From CAYTSA01 sp964440345 (GTDB lineage: Bacteria > Desulfobacterota > Desulfovibrionia > Desulfovibrionales > Desulfovibrionaceae): DNA of 23,002 bases. The DNA lies in NCBI GenBank assembly GCA_964440345.1, contig CAYTSA010000064.1, forward strand, positions 1 to 23,002, in the 5' to 3' direction. Position numbers and translations under genes: made by a program. This document shows positions 7,622-15,208 of this stretch, in pieces; position 1 is the stretch's first letter; every line of letters starts with the position of its first letter. Below the pieces are notes generated by a model. It was not told the origin of the DNA. It made no database searches and saw only the letters and a list, made by a program, of their open reading frames with translations.

Positions 7622-9085
7622 ATGCCGCCAAAACCGCTAATTCTTTTTGTAACATCTGAAATATACCCTTTTTCGAAAACGGGCGGGTTGGGCGACGTGA
7701 TGGGCGCGCTGCCCCTAACACTGCACCGGCAAGGAGTGAACACTGCTGTTGTCACGCCGCTTTACGGCCGTTTGCGCACAGCCGGGCACCAGCTGCACCT
7801 GCTGCACTCTGAGCTGCCAGTGGGCTACCCGTGGGCCCCGGTGACTACAGACGTGTATGTTGCTGATTTTCATGGCATGCCAGTGTATTTCATCCACCGG
7901 GACGAATATTTTGACCGCCGTTACTATTACAACACGTACAAAGGCGATTATTTCGACAACTGCGAGCGATTCATCTTCTTTTGCCGGGCTGTGGTGGAAT
8001 GGATGAAGCAACTGGAAGAACGTCCGGCCGTTATCAACGCCAACGACTGGCAATCCGCCTTGACCACGGCGTACGTTTATTTTCTGCGCCAGGCGGACCC
8101 GGCCTGGTCGTATACCCGGACAGTGCTGACCATTCACAATCTGGCTTTTCAAGGCCGCTTTTCGGCCCGGCTGTTCTGGGATTCGGGCTTGCCTCCCCAC
8201 GCCTTTACCCCGGGCGGCGCCGAATACTACGGCGACTTTAACCTGCTCAAAGCCGGCATCGCCTATGCGGACATGGTGACAACCGTCAGCCCCAGTTATG
8301 CAGAGGAAATTGTGATTTCCCCTGAATACGGAGCCGGACTGGAGGGCATACTGGCCAGCCGCAAAAGCAACCTGGCCGGCGTCGTCAACGGCGCAGACTA
8401 TGACGTGTGGGACCCGGCCAAAGACAAATTTTTGCCTGCAGTCTATGATGTGGATAATCTGGAAGGCAAACGCGAATGCAAGATGGAGCTGATCAAAGAG
8501 ATGGGGCTGAACCCGTTTTTGGAGAACCGGCCCATACTTGGCTTCATCGGCCGGTTGCGGGAGCAAAAGGGTATAGACTTGTTGCTGCAGATCATGGAAC
8601 AATTAATGGACTTGGACGTCGGCATCGTAGTGCTCGGGGAAGGCTCCATGGAATATGAGCAAGAGCTCATGAACATTATGGAAGATTTTCCCCTGCGCAT
8701 CGGCGCCAGCGTCAGCTACACGGAAGATTTGGCGCACCGCATCCAGGCTGGATGCGACATATTTTTAATGCCGTCGCGCTACGAGCCCTGCGGGCTGACC
8801 CAAATGTACGCTTTGCGCTTTGGCACGCCTCCGGTGGCCACGGCTGTGGGCGGGTTGCGGGACACCATCATCCCCTGGCCTGACCCGCAAGCCACGGGCT
8901 TTGTGTTTGAAAACGCTGAACCAGAACCATTTTTCCAGGCGGTGAAGAACGCAGTGGATCTCTGGCAGGATGATCATGAAGAATGGAGCAACTTACAGCG
9001 CAGAGGCATGTTGCAGGATTTCTCGTGGAACAACGCCGCCCGGAGCTATCTGAATATTTACCGCCGCATCGGCGCTATTGTGTAA
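7622..9085 (+). CDS. glgA: Glycogen synthase (glycosyltransferase family 5)
   Basis: GlgA extends alpha-1,4-glucan chains by adding glucose from a nucleotide sugar, normally ADP-glucose in bacteria. The 487-residue product has full family length. The donor-binding KTGGLGDV lies at residues 19-26, and the C-terminal PSRYEPCGLTQ (384-394) carries the catalytic-type E388, followed by the GT5 block ATAVGGLRDTI. A G-rich Shine-Dalgarno stretch (GGGGGAAGG) directly precedes the ATG. It heads the cluster with the UDPGP enzyme and glgB. The usual ADP-glucose maker GlgC is not in the window, so donor choice (ADP- or UDP-glucose) is open. Confidence 0.95.
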   Translation: MPPKPLILFVTSEIYPFSKTGGLGDVMGALPLTLHRQGVNTAVVTPLYGRLRTAGHQLHLLHSELPVGYPWAPVTTDVYVADFHGMPVYFIHRDEYFDRRYYYNTYKGDYFDNCERFIFFCRAVVEWMKQLEERPAVINANDWQSALTTAYVYFLRQADPAWSYTRTVLTIHNLAFQGRFSARLFWDSGLPPHAFTPGGAEYYGDFNLLKAGIAYADMVTTVSPSYAEEIVISPEYGAGLEGILASRKSNLAGVVNGADYDVWDPAKDKFLPAVYDVDNLEGKRECKMELIKEMGLNPFLENRPILGFIGRLREQKGIDLLLQIMEQLMDLDVGIVVLGEGSMEYEQELMNIMEDFPLRIGASVSYTEDLAHRIQAGCDIFLMPSRYEPCGLTQMYALRFGTPPVATAVGGLRDTIIPWPDPQATGFVFENAEPEPFFQAVKNAVDLWQDDHEEWSNLQRRGMLQDFSWNNAARSYLNIYRRIGAIV

Positions 9086-9132
9086 TGTTATTGTTGCGGC
9101 TGCCCCTACGCTGATACACCCACGGAGTTTTT

Positions 9133-10578
9133 ATGAAGAGCAAATTCGGCTGCTTGAACATCCAGGACACAAACATCCCGACCATGTTTCGGCTGTTTGG
9201 CTTGAAAATGGAAGAGCAATCCATCCCGGCCATCGTTATCAACATTTTCAAGTGCTATTACAGTCAGTTAGTATATGGCGCCCAGGGCAAACTGACAGAA
9301 AACGAGATAGAGCCTGTGGGCGACGAAGAGGTGACCGGGTTTGAAGCCCTGGAAAAATATAGCGAATCCGGCCGCAAAGCTCTGGGCCAGTGCGTCATTG
9401 TCAAGCTCAACGGCGGGCTTGGCACCAGCATGGGCCTGGAAAAGGCCAAATCGCTGATCTCTGTCAAGGAAGGGGCCACGTTTTTGGACTTGATTATCGA
9501 CCAGGTGCGCATGCTTCGCGAACGCACAGGCAAGCCCGTGCCCCTGGCGCTGATGAACAGCTTCAACACGCACAAAGACACCATGATCCACATCGGCGAG
9601 TTTAACAACGCCGGTTTGGACATCCCCATATCCTTTCTGCAACACAGGTATCCCAAGGTGCTGGAAGAGTCTTTAGCCCCTGCAGAGCGCCCGGACAATC
9701 CACAGTTGGAATGGAATCCGCCTGGACACGGGGACGTATACACTGCGCTCATCACCTCTGGACTTCTCAGCAAGCTGCTGCGCAAGGGCGTCACCCACGC
9801 CTTTATATCCAATTCTGACAACCTGGGCGCCAGCATGGACGAGCGTATTCTGGGATATATGGTGGAGGAAAAACTGCCTTTTCTCATGGAAGTATGCCGC
9901 CGGACCCAGGCGGATAAAAAAGGTGGGCACCTGTGCCGGCTAAAGAAAACCAAGCGCTTGAAACTGCGGGAGATTGCCCAGTGTCCTGAGAATGAACTTG
10001 AAACCTTTCAAGACATCAATCGATACAAATTTTTCAACACAAACTCCTTGTGGGTGGATTTGCATGCCCTGGAGCAGGTGTTTCTGCAGCACCACATGAT
10101 CCCTCTCGACTTGATACTGAATCCCAAGAATTTGGACCCCCGGGACCCGCGCTCCCCCCGCGTGCTGCAAGTGGAAACTGCCATGGGAGCAGCCATATCC
10201 GCCTTTGACAAAGCCCAGGCGGTGCTCGTTCCACGGCGGCGGTTCGCTCCGGTAAAAACCACAGCCGACCTGCTGCTGGTCATGAGCGATTGCTACACGT
10301 TGACGCGCGATAAAACACTGGAGCCCATCCCAGTCTGTGACGGCAATTTGCCTCAGATAAGTCTGGACTCCAAGTATTACAAGAAAATTGACGACTTTTA
10401 CGCCCGATTTCCCCAAGGGCCCCCTTCGCTCAAAGAGTGCTCCACCCTCACTGTGGAAGGCGACGTGCTGTTCGGAAAAGACGTTGTCCTCAAAGGCGAC
10501 GTTCGCATCCTTAATTCATTCGGCGTGCAGACCTCCATTTCTGACGGCAGCGTTATAGAAGGCAAAATAGAACTTTAA
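9133..10578 (+). CDS. UTP-glucose-1-phosphate uridylyltransferase, UDPGP (eukaryotic-like) family
   Basis: This enzyme makes UDP-glucose and pyrophosphate from UTP and glucose-1-phosphate. The 481-residue product carries the UDPGP signature KLNGGLGTSMG (NGGLGTSMG at residues 93-101), then a lysine-containing LEKAKSLI, and further family blocks such as FISNSDNLGA and KFFNTNSLWV. A beta-helix-like C-terminus reads DVLFGKDVVLKGDVRI. This is the family of eukaryotic UGP2, unrelated in detail to bacterial GalU. The ATG at 9133 follows a GGAG. It lies 47 bases after glgA and 19 before glgB, so all three are probably one operon, with this enzyme supplying UDP-glucose for the glucan or other saccharides. 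Confidence 0.92.
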   Translation: MKSKFGCLNIQDTNIPTMFRLFGLKMEEQSIPAIVINIFKCYYSQLVYGAQGKLTENEIEPVGDEEVTGFEALEKYSESGRKALGQCVIVKLNGGLGTSMGLEKAKSLISVKEGATFLDLIIDQVRMLRERTGKPVPLALMNSFNTHKDTMIHIGEFNNAGLDIPISFLQHRYPKVLEESLAPAERPDNPQLEWNPPGHGDVYTALITSGLLSKLLRKGVTHAFISNSDNLGASMDERILGYMVEEKLPFLMEVCRRTQADKKGGHLCRLKKTKRLKLREIAQCPENELETFQDINRYKFFNTNSLWVDLHALEQVFLQHHMIPLDLILNPKNLDPRDPRSPRVLQVETAMGAAISAFDKAQAVLVPRRRFAPVKTTADLLLVMSDCYTLTRDKTLEPIPVCDGNLPQISLDSKYYKKIDDFYARFPQGPPSLKECSTLTVEGDVLFGKDVVLKGDVRILNSFGVQTSISDGSVIEGKIEL

Positions 10579-10597
10579 GCACAACACAAGGAGCTCC

Positions 10598-12529
10598 ATG
10601 AACACCAATATGACTTCCAAAGCGGTCTACATCGAGCCTTTCGACTTATATTTGTATGGCCGGGGCGAGCATTGGGACATTTACCGCATTCTGGGCGCCC
10701 ACCCGGACGTTCTGGACGACGAAGCCGGCTATCGGTTTGCGGTTTGGGCGCCCAACGCCAAGGCCGTGCATGTCACCGGCGATTTTTGCGACTGGCGCCA
10801 CGGCGAATTGCCCCTCTATCCTGTTGGCGTTTCCGGGGTTTGGGCAGGATTTGTCCCAGGCCTGGAAAAAGGCGCACTCTACAAATTTGGCGTCACCCAG
10901 CAGGACGGACGGGTTGTCTACAAAACTGATCCCTGCGCTTTTTACGCTGAAATGCGGCCTGGCGTCGCTGCAGTTGCCTGGGACCTGGACAACTACGAAT
11001 GGAACGACCAAGCCTGGATGGACCAACGCAGAGCAGACGGCCTGCCCCTGGACAAACCCCTGTCCATCTATGAAGTCCACGCCGGCAGCTGGCGGCGCAG
11101 CCGGGACAGGGACGCCAAGCACGGGTTTTTAAACTACCGCGAGCTGGCGGACCAGCTTATCCCCTACGTCAAGGACCTGGGGTTTACGCACATAGAGTTC
11201 ATGCCACTGGCGGAGCACCCCCTGGACGAATCCTGGGGGTATCAGACCAGCCATCTGTTTGCTCCCACCTCTCGCTTTGGCGCGCCTGAAGAGTTCAAGG
11301 AGTTCGTGGACCGCTGCCACCAGGCCGGCATAGGCGTCATTCTGGACTGGGTGTCCGGACATTTCCCAAAGGACGAATGGTGTATGGGCCGCTTTGACGG
11401 CTCTGCCCTGTACGAGCACGCTGACCCCAGCCAGGGCGAACATCCGGACTGGGGCACCTACATTTTCAATTTTGGCAGGCATGAGGTGCGCAATTTCCTG
11501 TTTGCCAACGCCTTGTACTGGCTAAAGGAATTTCACATTGACGGGCTGCGCATCGACGCGGTGGCTTCCATGCTATACCTGGACTATTCCCGCGAGGAAG
11601 GCGAATGGCGGCCCAACGCGTACGGCGGCAACGAGAACCTGGAAGCCATTGATTTTTTGAAGGAACTCAACCGCGTGGTGCACGGGCACTATCCTGGCGC
11701 GACCATGATCGCAGAAGAGTCCACGGCCTGGCCCGGGGTGTCCCGGCCGCTCTATTCTGGCGGGCTGGGCTTTACCTTCAAGTGGAACATGGGCTGGATG
11801 CACGACACGCTGGAGTACTTTTCCAAGGACCCCATCTACCGGCCCCACCATCACAACATTCTGACATTCTCAATGCTCTACTCCTTCAGCGAGAATTTCG
11901 TGCTGCCGCTTTCCCACGACGAGGTGGTGCACGGCAAGGGCGCCCTGCTCTCCAAGATGCCTGGCGACATGTGGCGCCAAATGGCCAACCTGCGGGCGCT
12001 GTTTACATATATGTGGGCGCACCCGGGGAAAAAACTGCTCTTCATGGGCTGTGAATTCGGACAATGGAACGAATGGAACTCCAGCGAAGAGCTGGACTGG
12101 GTGCTGCTGCAGTTTCCCGCCCACGGCGGCATACGGTCTCTGGTGCAGGACCTGAACGCGCTGCTCAAAACGCAGCCAGCTTTGTACTCGGCAGACCATG
12201 ACTGGAATGGTTTTGAATGGGTGGACCTGTCTGACTACGCTTCGTCTGTCATCAGCTTTTTGCGCAAGCCGGGCCCCCGCATTGACGGCGCCAGGCCGCT
12301 GCTCTGGATATTCAACTTCACCCCGGTGGTGCGCGAGGACTACTGCGTGGGCTGCCCTTCAGGCGGGTTCTGGCGGGAGATCATGAACTCGGACAGTGAA
12401 CACTACGGCGGCTCCAACGTGGGCAACAGCGGCGGCGTGATGGCCGAGAAGGCGGAATTGGGCCAATGGCCATACACCTTGCGCGTCACCTTGCCCCCGC
12501 TGGCAGGCATGTGCTTTTCGCCAGAGTAA
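10598..12529 (+). CDS. glgB: 1,4-alpha-glucan branching enzyme (GH13)
   Basis: GlgB cuts an alpha-1,4 chain and rejoins it as an alpha-1,6 branch. In the 643-residue product a CBM48 carbohydrate-binding module occupies about residues 20-110, followed by the GH13 barrel. The catalytic nucleophile is D320 (GLRIDAV), the acid/base E373 (in AEES) and the stabilising Asp D441 (SHDEVVHGK). It is about 85 residues shorter than E. coli GlgB and lacks the extra N-terminal module of that type. The ATG at 10598 follows an AAGGAG. Third gene of the glycogen cluster. Confidence 0.96.
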   Translation: MNTNMTSKAVYIEPFDLYLYGRGEHWDIYRILGAHPDVLDDEAGYRFAVWAPNAKAVHVTGDFCDWRHGELPLYPVGVSGVWAGFVPGLEKGALYKFGVTQQDGRVVYKTDPCAFYAEMRPGVAAVAWDLDNYEWNDQAWMDQRRADGLPLDKPLSIYEVHAGSWRRSRDRDAKHGFLNYRELADQLIPYVKDLGFTHIEFMPLAEHPLDESWGYQTSHLFAPTSRFGAPEEFKEFVDRCHQAGIGVILDWVSGHFPKDEWCMGRFDGSALYEHADPSQGEHPDWGTYIFNFGRHEVRNFLFANALYWLKEFHIDGLRIDAVASMLYLDYSREEGEWRPNAYGGNENLEAIDFLKELNRVVHGHYPGATMIAEESTAWPGVSRPLYSGGLGFTFKWNMGWMHDTLEYFSKDPIYRPHHHNILTFSMLYSFSENFVLPLSHDEVVHGKGALLSKMPGDMWRQMANLRALFTYMWAHPGKKLLFMGCEFGQWNEWNSSEELDWVLLQFPAHGGIRSLVQDLNALLKTQPALYSADHDWNGFEWVDLSDYASSVISFLRKPGPRIDGARPLLWIFNFTPVVREDYCVGCPSGGFWREIMNSDSEHYGGSNVGNSGGVMAEKAELGQWPYTLRVTLPPLAGMCFSPE

Positions 12530-12562
12530 GCCGACGCGCCGCCCAACCTCGGAATAAACGGC

Positions 12563-12943
12563 ATGTCTGCAGAATTGGAAAGCGCATTCAAGGAAGTCAT
12601 GCACGTCACGGTGACGGCCGTAGAAGCCGTGGGCGTGGCCGTGCTTCTGGTGGGCATAGTGGCGACCACGTGGCAGTTCCTGCGCGGCTATTTTGCCGCC
12701 CATTCGACTACGGTTGCTCTTGAAGCTTACCGCCGCAACATGGGCAAGGCGATTCTGCTCGGTTTGGAGTTTCTGGTGGTGGCGGACATCATCTACACCA
12801 CCACAGTCCACTTTACGCTCTACGACCTCTCTGTGCTGGGCCTGCTGGTGCTCATCCGGACCTTCCTGAGTTTTTCGCTGGAGGTAGAAATAGAAGGCCG
12901 CTGGCCTTGGCAAGCACGCAAGCACGAGGGCGAGAACCTGTAA
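12563..12943 (+). CDS. Small membrane protein, DUF1622-like
   Basis: The function is unknown. The 126-residue product has three hydrophobic segments at about residues 18-40, 62-82 and 88-105, with a charged loop RGYFAAHSTTVALEAYRR between the first two. The pattern, including GRALLLGLEFLVAADII-like residues (here GKAILLGLEFLVVADII), matches DUF1622 proteins of many bacteria. It lies 33 bases after glgB and 12 before the Mo/W enzyme, so it may be read with either. Its Shine-Dalgarno sequence (GGAAT) is weak. A membrane anchor role for the next gene product is conceivable but unsupported. Confidence 0.75.
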   Translation: MSAELESAFKEVMHVTVTAVEAVGVAVLLVGIVATTWQFLRGYFAAHSTTVALEAYRRNMGKAILLGLEFLVVADIIYTTTVHFTLYDLSVLGLLVLIRTFLSFSLEVEIEGRWPWQARKHEGENL

Positions 12944-12955
12944 ACCGGACCTGGG

Positions 12956-15049
12956 ATGGACACCAGAACCATTTGCCGGAATTGCCACGGGGGCTGCGCC
13001 GTCACGTGTGAGGTGGAGCACGGCCGGCTGCTCAAGGTCGCGCCCTGGAGCGGCTCCGACTTTAATCGCGGCCGCATGTGCGTCAAGGGGCTGGCCACGC
13101 CGGAGATGGTCCATCATCCCCAGCGGCTGACCAGACCGCTGCAGCGTATAGGCGAACGGGGCGAGGGCCAGTGGAAGCAGGTCAGCTGGGACGCCGCCCT
13201 GGACGGCGTAGCCGCCGCCATCCGCCGCATCCAGGAGACTTATGGCCCTGAGGCGCTGGCCCTGGGCCAGGGCACTGGCCGGCACTTTTACCTGCACGTG
13301 CTGCGTTTCGCCAACCAGTTGGGAACGCCCAACTGGTACGAACCCGGCTTGGCGAATTGCTTCATCCCGCGCATCACCGTGAGCAACCTGACCTATGGCG
13401 GTTTTGTCTGCGCCGACTACTACGGCGACACGCCGCCCAAGACCATTCTGTTCTGGGGCCACAACCCTCTGGTCTCCGGCCCGGACGGCGAGCTGTCCTT
13501 CCCGGCGGCCGACGCCTTGCGCCACGGCGCTTATGGAATCGCCGTGGACCCCCGACGCTCAGAAACAGCCCGCAAGTGCGCCATGTGGCTTCCTGTCCGG
13601 CCCGGGACTGACGCAGCCTTGGCCCTGGCCATGATCCACGTCATTATTTTCGAGAACTTTTACGACGCAGACTTTGTGGAGAACTGGACTTCCGGTTTCG
13701 AAGGCTTGAAGGACCACGTGCAAGACTGCACGCCTGCTTGGGCTGAGACTGTTACCGGCGTGCAAGCGGCGGACATTGCCGCCGCAGCCAAACGCTACGC
13801 ACTGAACAAGCCCTCGGTGCTGGAGTGGGGCGTGGCCATAGAGCAGACGCCCAACAGCCTGCAAACCGTTCGTGCGCTGGCCCTGCTGCGGGGACTGACT
13901 GGCAACCTGGACGAGCCGGGAGCGGACATTCTGGGCATGCGCATTACCAGGCCCTACCCGGTGCTAAAAACCGCTCTCCCTCAGGGCATGGCGGGCAAGC
14001 GCATCGGGAGCCAGGAGTTCAAGCTGCTGGGAGGCTTCCACGCCTTCATGCCTTCGGCGCACATCCCGGGGCTGTTCAACGCCATGCTCGCCGGCGAGCC
14101 TTACCCCGTGCGCGGGCTCTTGCTTTTCGGCAACAACCCTCTGGCCACGGTTGCGAACCCGCGCAAGGTCCGCCAAGCTCTGTTGGGGCTGGATGTGCTG
14201 GTGGCTACGGAGCTGTTCATGACGCCCTCCGCAGCCCTGGCCGACTGGGTGCTGCCCTCCGCCATGTGGCCGGAGATAGACCAGATCATTGAGCTGCCCT
14301 TTGTGGCCGCCAACGCGGTCTTTGCCAACCGCAAGCTGCTGCAGACCGGCGAGTGCCGGCAGTGCGAAGCAATCATGATCGATTTGGCCCGGCGGCTGGA
14401 CCTGCCCGGCGCTGAGGCGTCTCTCAATGATCTGCTGGACGAACAGCTGCAGCCTCTGGGCCTGTCCTTTGCCGAGCTGCAGGAGCGGTACTTCATTCAC
14501 CAGAAACACGAATACCGCACATTTGCCAAGCGCGGCTTCAGAACTCTGTCGCGCAAGGTGGAGCTGTACAGCAATGCCCTGAAGCGCATGGGTTACGCGC
14601 CTTATCCTACATTTGCTGAGCCGCCAGAGAGCCCGGTCTCGCAGCCGGAGCTGGCGAAGGAGTACCCGTACATCCTCGTCACCGGCGCCCGGCGGAGAGA
14701 GTTTTTCTGCAGCGAGCACCGCCAGATAGAGTCGTTGCGCCGGCGCCGGCCGGACCCTCTGGCCGAGCTGCACCCGGATGCAGCCGCCGCAGCCGGTGTT
14801 GCCGACGGGGATTGGATACTCGTTGAGTCCTTGCGGGGAAAGGCCCGGTTCCGGGCCCAGGTTAGCGAAGACATTGCCCCCAGCGTGGTCAGCGTAGACC
14901 ACGGTTGGTGGTTCCCGGAAAGCAGTGCGCCAGACAAAGGGATATTCGAGTCCAACGCCAACGAGCTTACTAACGACGGCCCGCCCTACGACCCGGCCTT
15001 TGGCTCCTACCAGTTGCGCGGCCTGCTCTGTCGTGTAGTCAAGGAATAG
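12956..15049 (+). CDS. Bis-MGD molybdenum/tungsten oxidoreductase family protein (acetylene-hydratase-like subfamily)
   Basis: The 697-residue product belongs to the DMSO-reductase superfamily, which uses a Mo or W atom held by two molybdopterin-guanine dinucleotides. An N-terminal [4Fe-4S] site is visible as C7, C10, C14 and C42. C135 in NWYEPGLANCF is placed like the metal-ligating Cys. The C-terminal MoCo-binding domain (about 575-695) is complete. Layout and wording resemble acetylene hydratase, for example SPVSQPELAKEYPYILVTG and RRPDPLAELHP. However, the Asp that follows the second cluster Cys in that enzyme is His here (H11), so acetylene hydration is doubtful. No Tat signal or electron-transfer subunit is present, so it is likely cytoplasmic. 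Twelve bases separate it from the DUF1622 gene. Confidence 0.85.
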   Translation: MDTRTICRNCHGGCAVTCEVEHGRLLKVAPWSGSDFNRGRMCVKGLATPEMVHHPQRLTRPLQRIGERGEGQWKQVSWDAALDGVAAAIRRIQETYGPEALALGQGTGRHFYLHVLRFANQLGTPNWYEPGLANCFIPRITVSNLTYGGFVCADYYGDTPPKTILFWGHNPLVSGPDGELSFPAADALRHGAYGIAVDPRRSETARKCAMWLPVRPGTDAALALAMIHVIIFENFYDADFVENWTSGFEGLKDHVQDCTPAWAETVTGVQAADIAAAAKRYALNKPSVLEWGVAIEQTPNSLQTVRALALLRGLTGNLDEPGADILGMRITRPYPVLKTALPQGMAGKRIGSQEFKLLGGFHAFMPSAHIPGLFNAMLAGEPYPVRGLLLFGNNPLATVANPRKVRQALLGLDVLVATELFMTPSAALADWVLPSAMWPEIDQIIELPFVAANAVFANRKLLQTGECRQCEAIMIDLARRLDLPGAEASLNDLLDEQLQPLGLSFAELQERYFIHQKHEYRTFAKRGFRTLSRKVELYSNALKRMGYAPYPTFAEPPESPVSQPELAKEYPYILVTGARRREFFCSEHRQIESLRRRRPDPLAELHPDAAAAAGVADGDWILVESLRGKARFRAQVSEDIAPSVVSVDHGWWFPESSAPDKGIFESNANELTNDGPPYDPAFGSYQLRGLLCRVVKE

Positions 15050-15091
15050 CATCGGCTGCGGTTCCGTATGGCTTCATTTGCGCCCTGCGCC

Positions 15092-15130
15092 TTGCAAATT
15101 TCGGCGTAGCCGCCTATGATATGTAGCTAC
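15092..15130 (+). promoter_or_regulatory. Sigma70-type promoter and overlapping palindrome for the cyclase operon
   Basis: TTGCAA (15092-15097) is separated by 17 bases from TATGAT (15115-15120), five of six -10 matches. Transcription would start near 15127. The perfect palindrome GTAGCTAC (15123-15130) lies on that start, and AGCCG/CGGCT arms flank the -10, as an operator might. The -10 covers the ATG at 15116, so translation must begin later. Confidence 0.55.
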
Positions 15131-15208
15131 GGCTGGAAACTGCGCGGGGGGCGCAAGGACGCCGGCCCATCGTTTGCGCTTCCAAACATAACAAAAAATA
15201 TTCACGCC

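Noticed and set aside
12956..15049. Naming the Mo/W enzyme acetylene hydratase
   Set aside because: The position of the essential Asp is His (H11), so the specific function is not supported.
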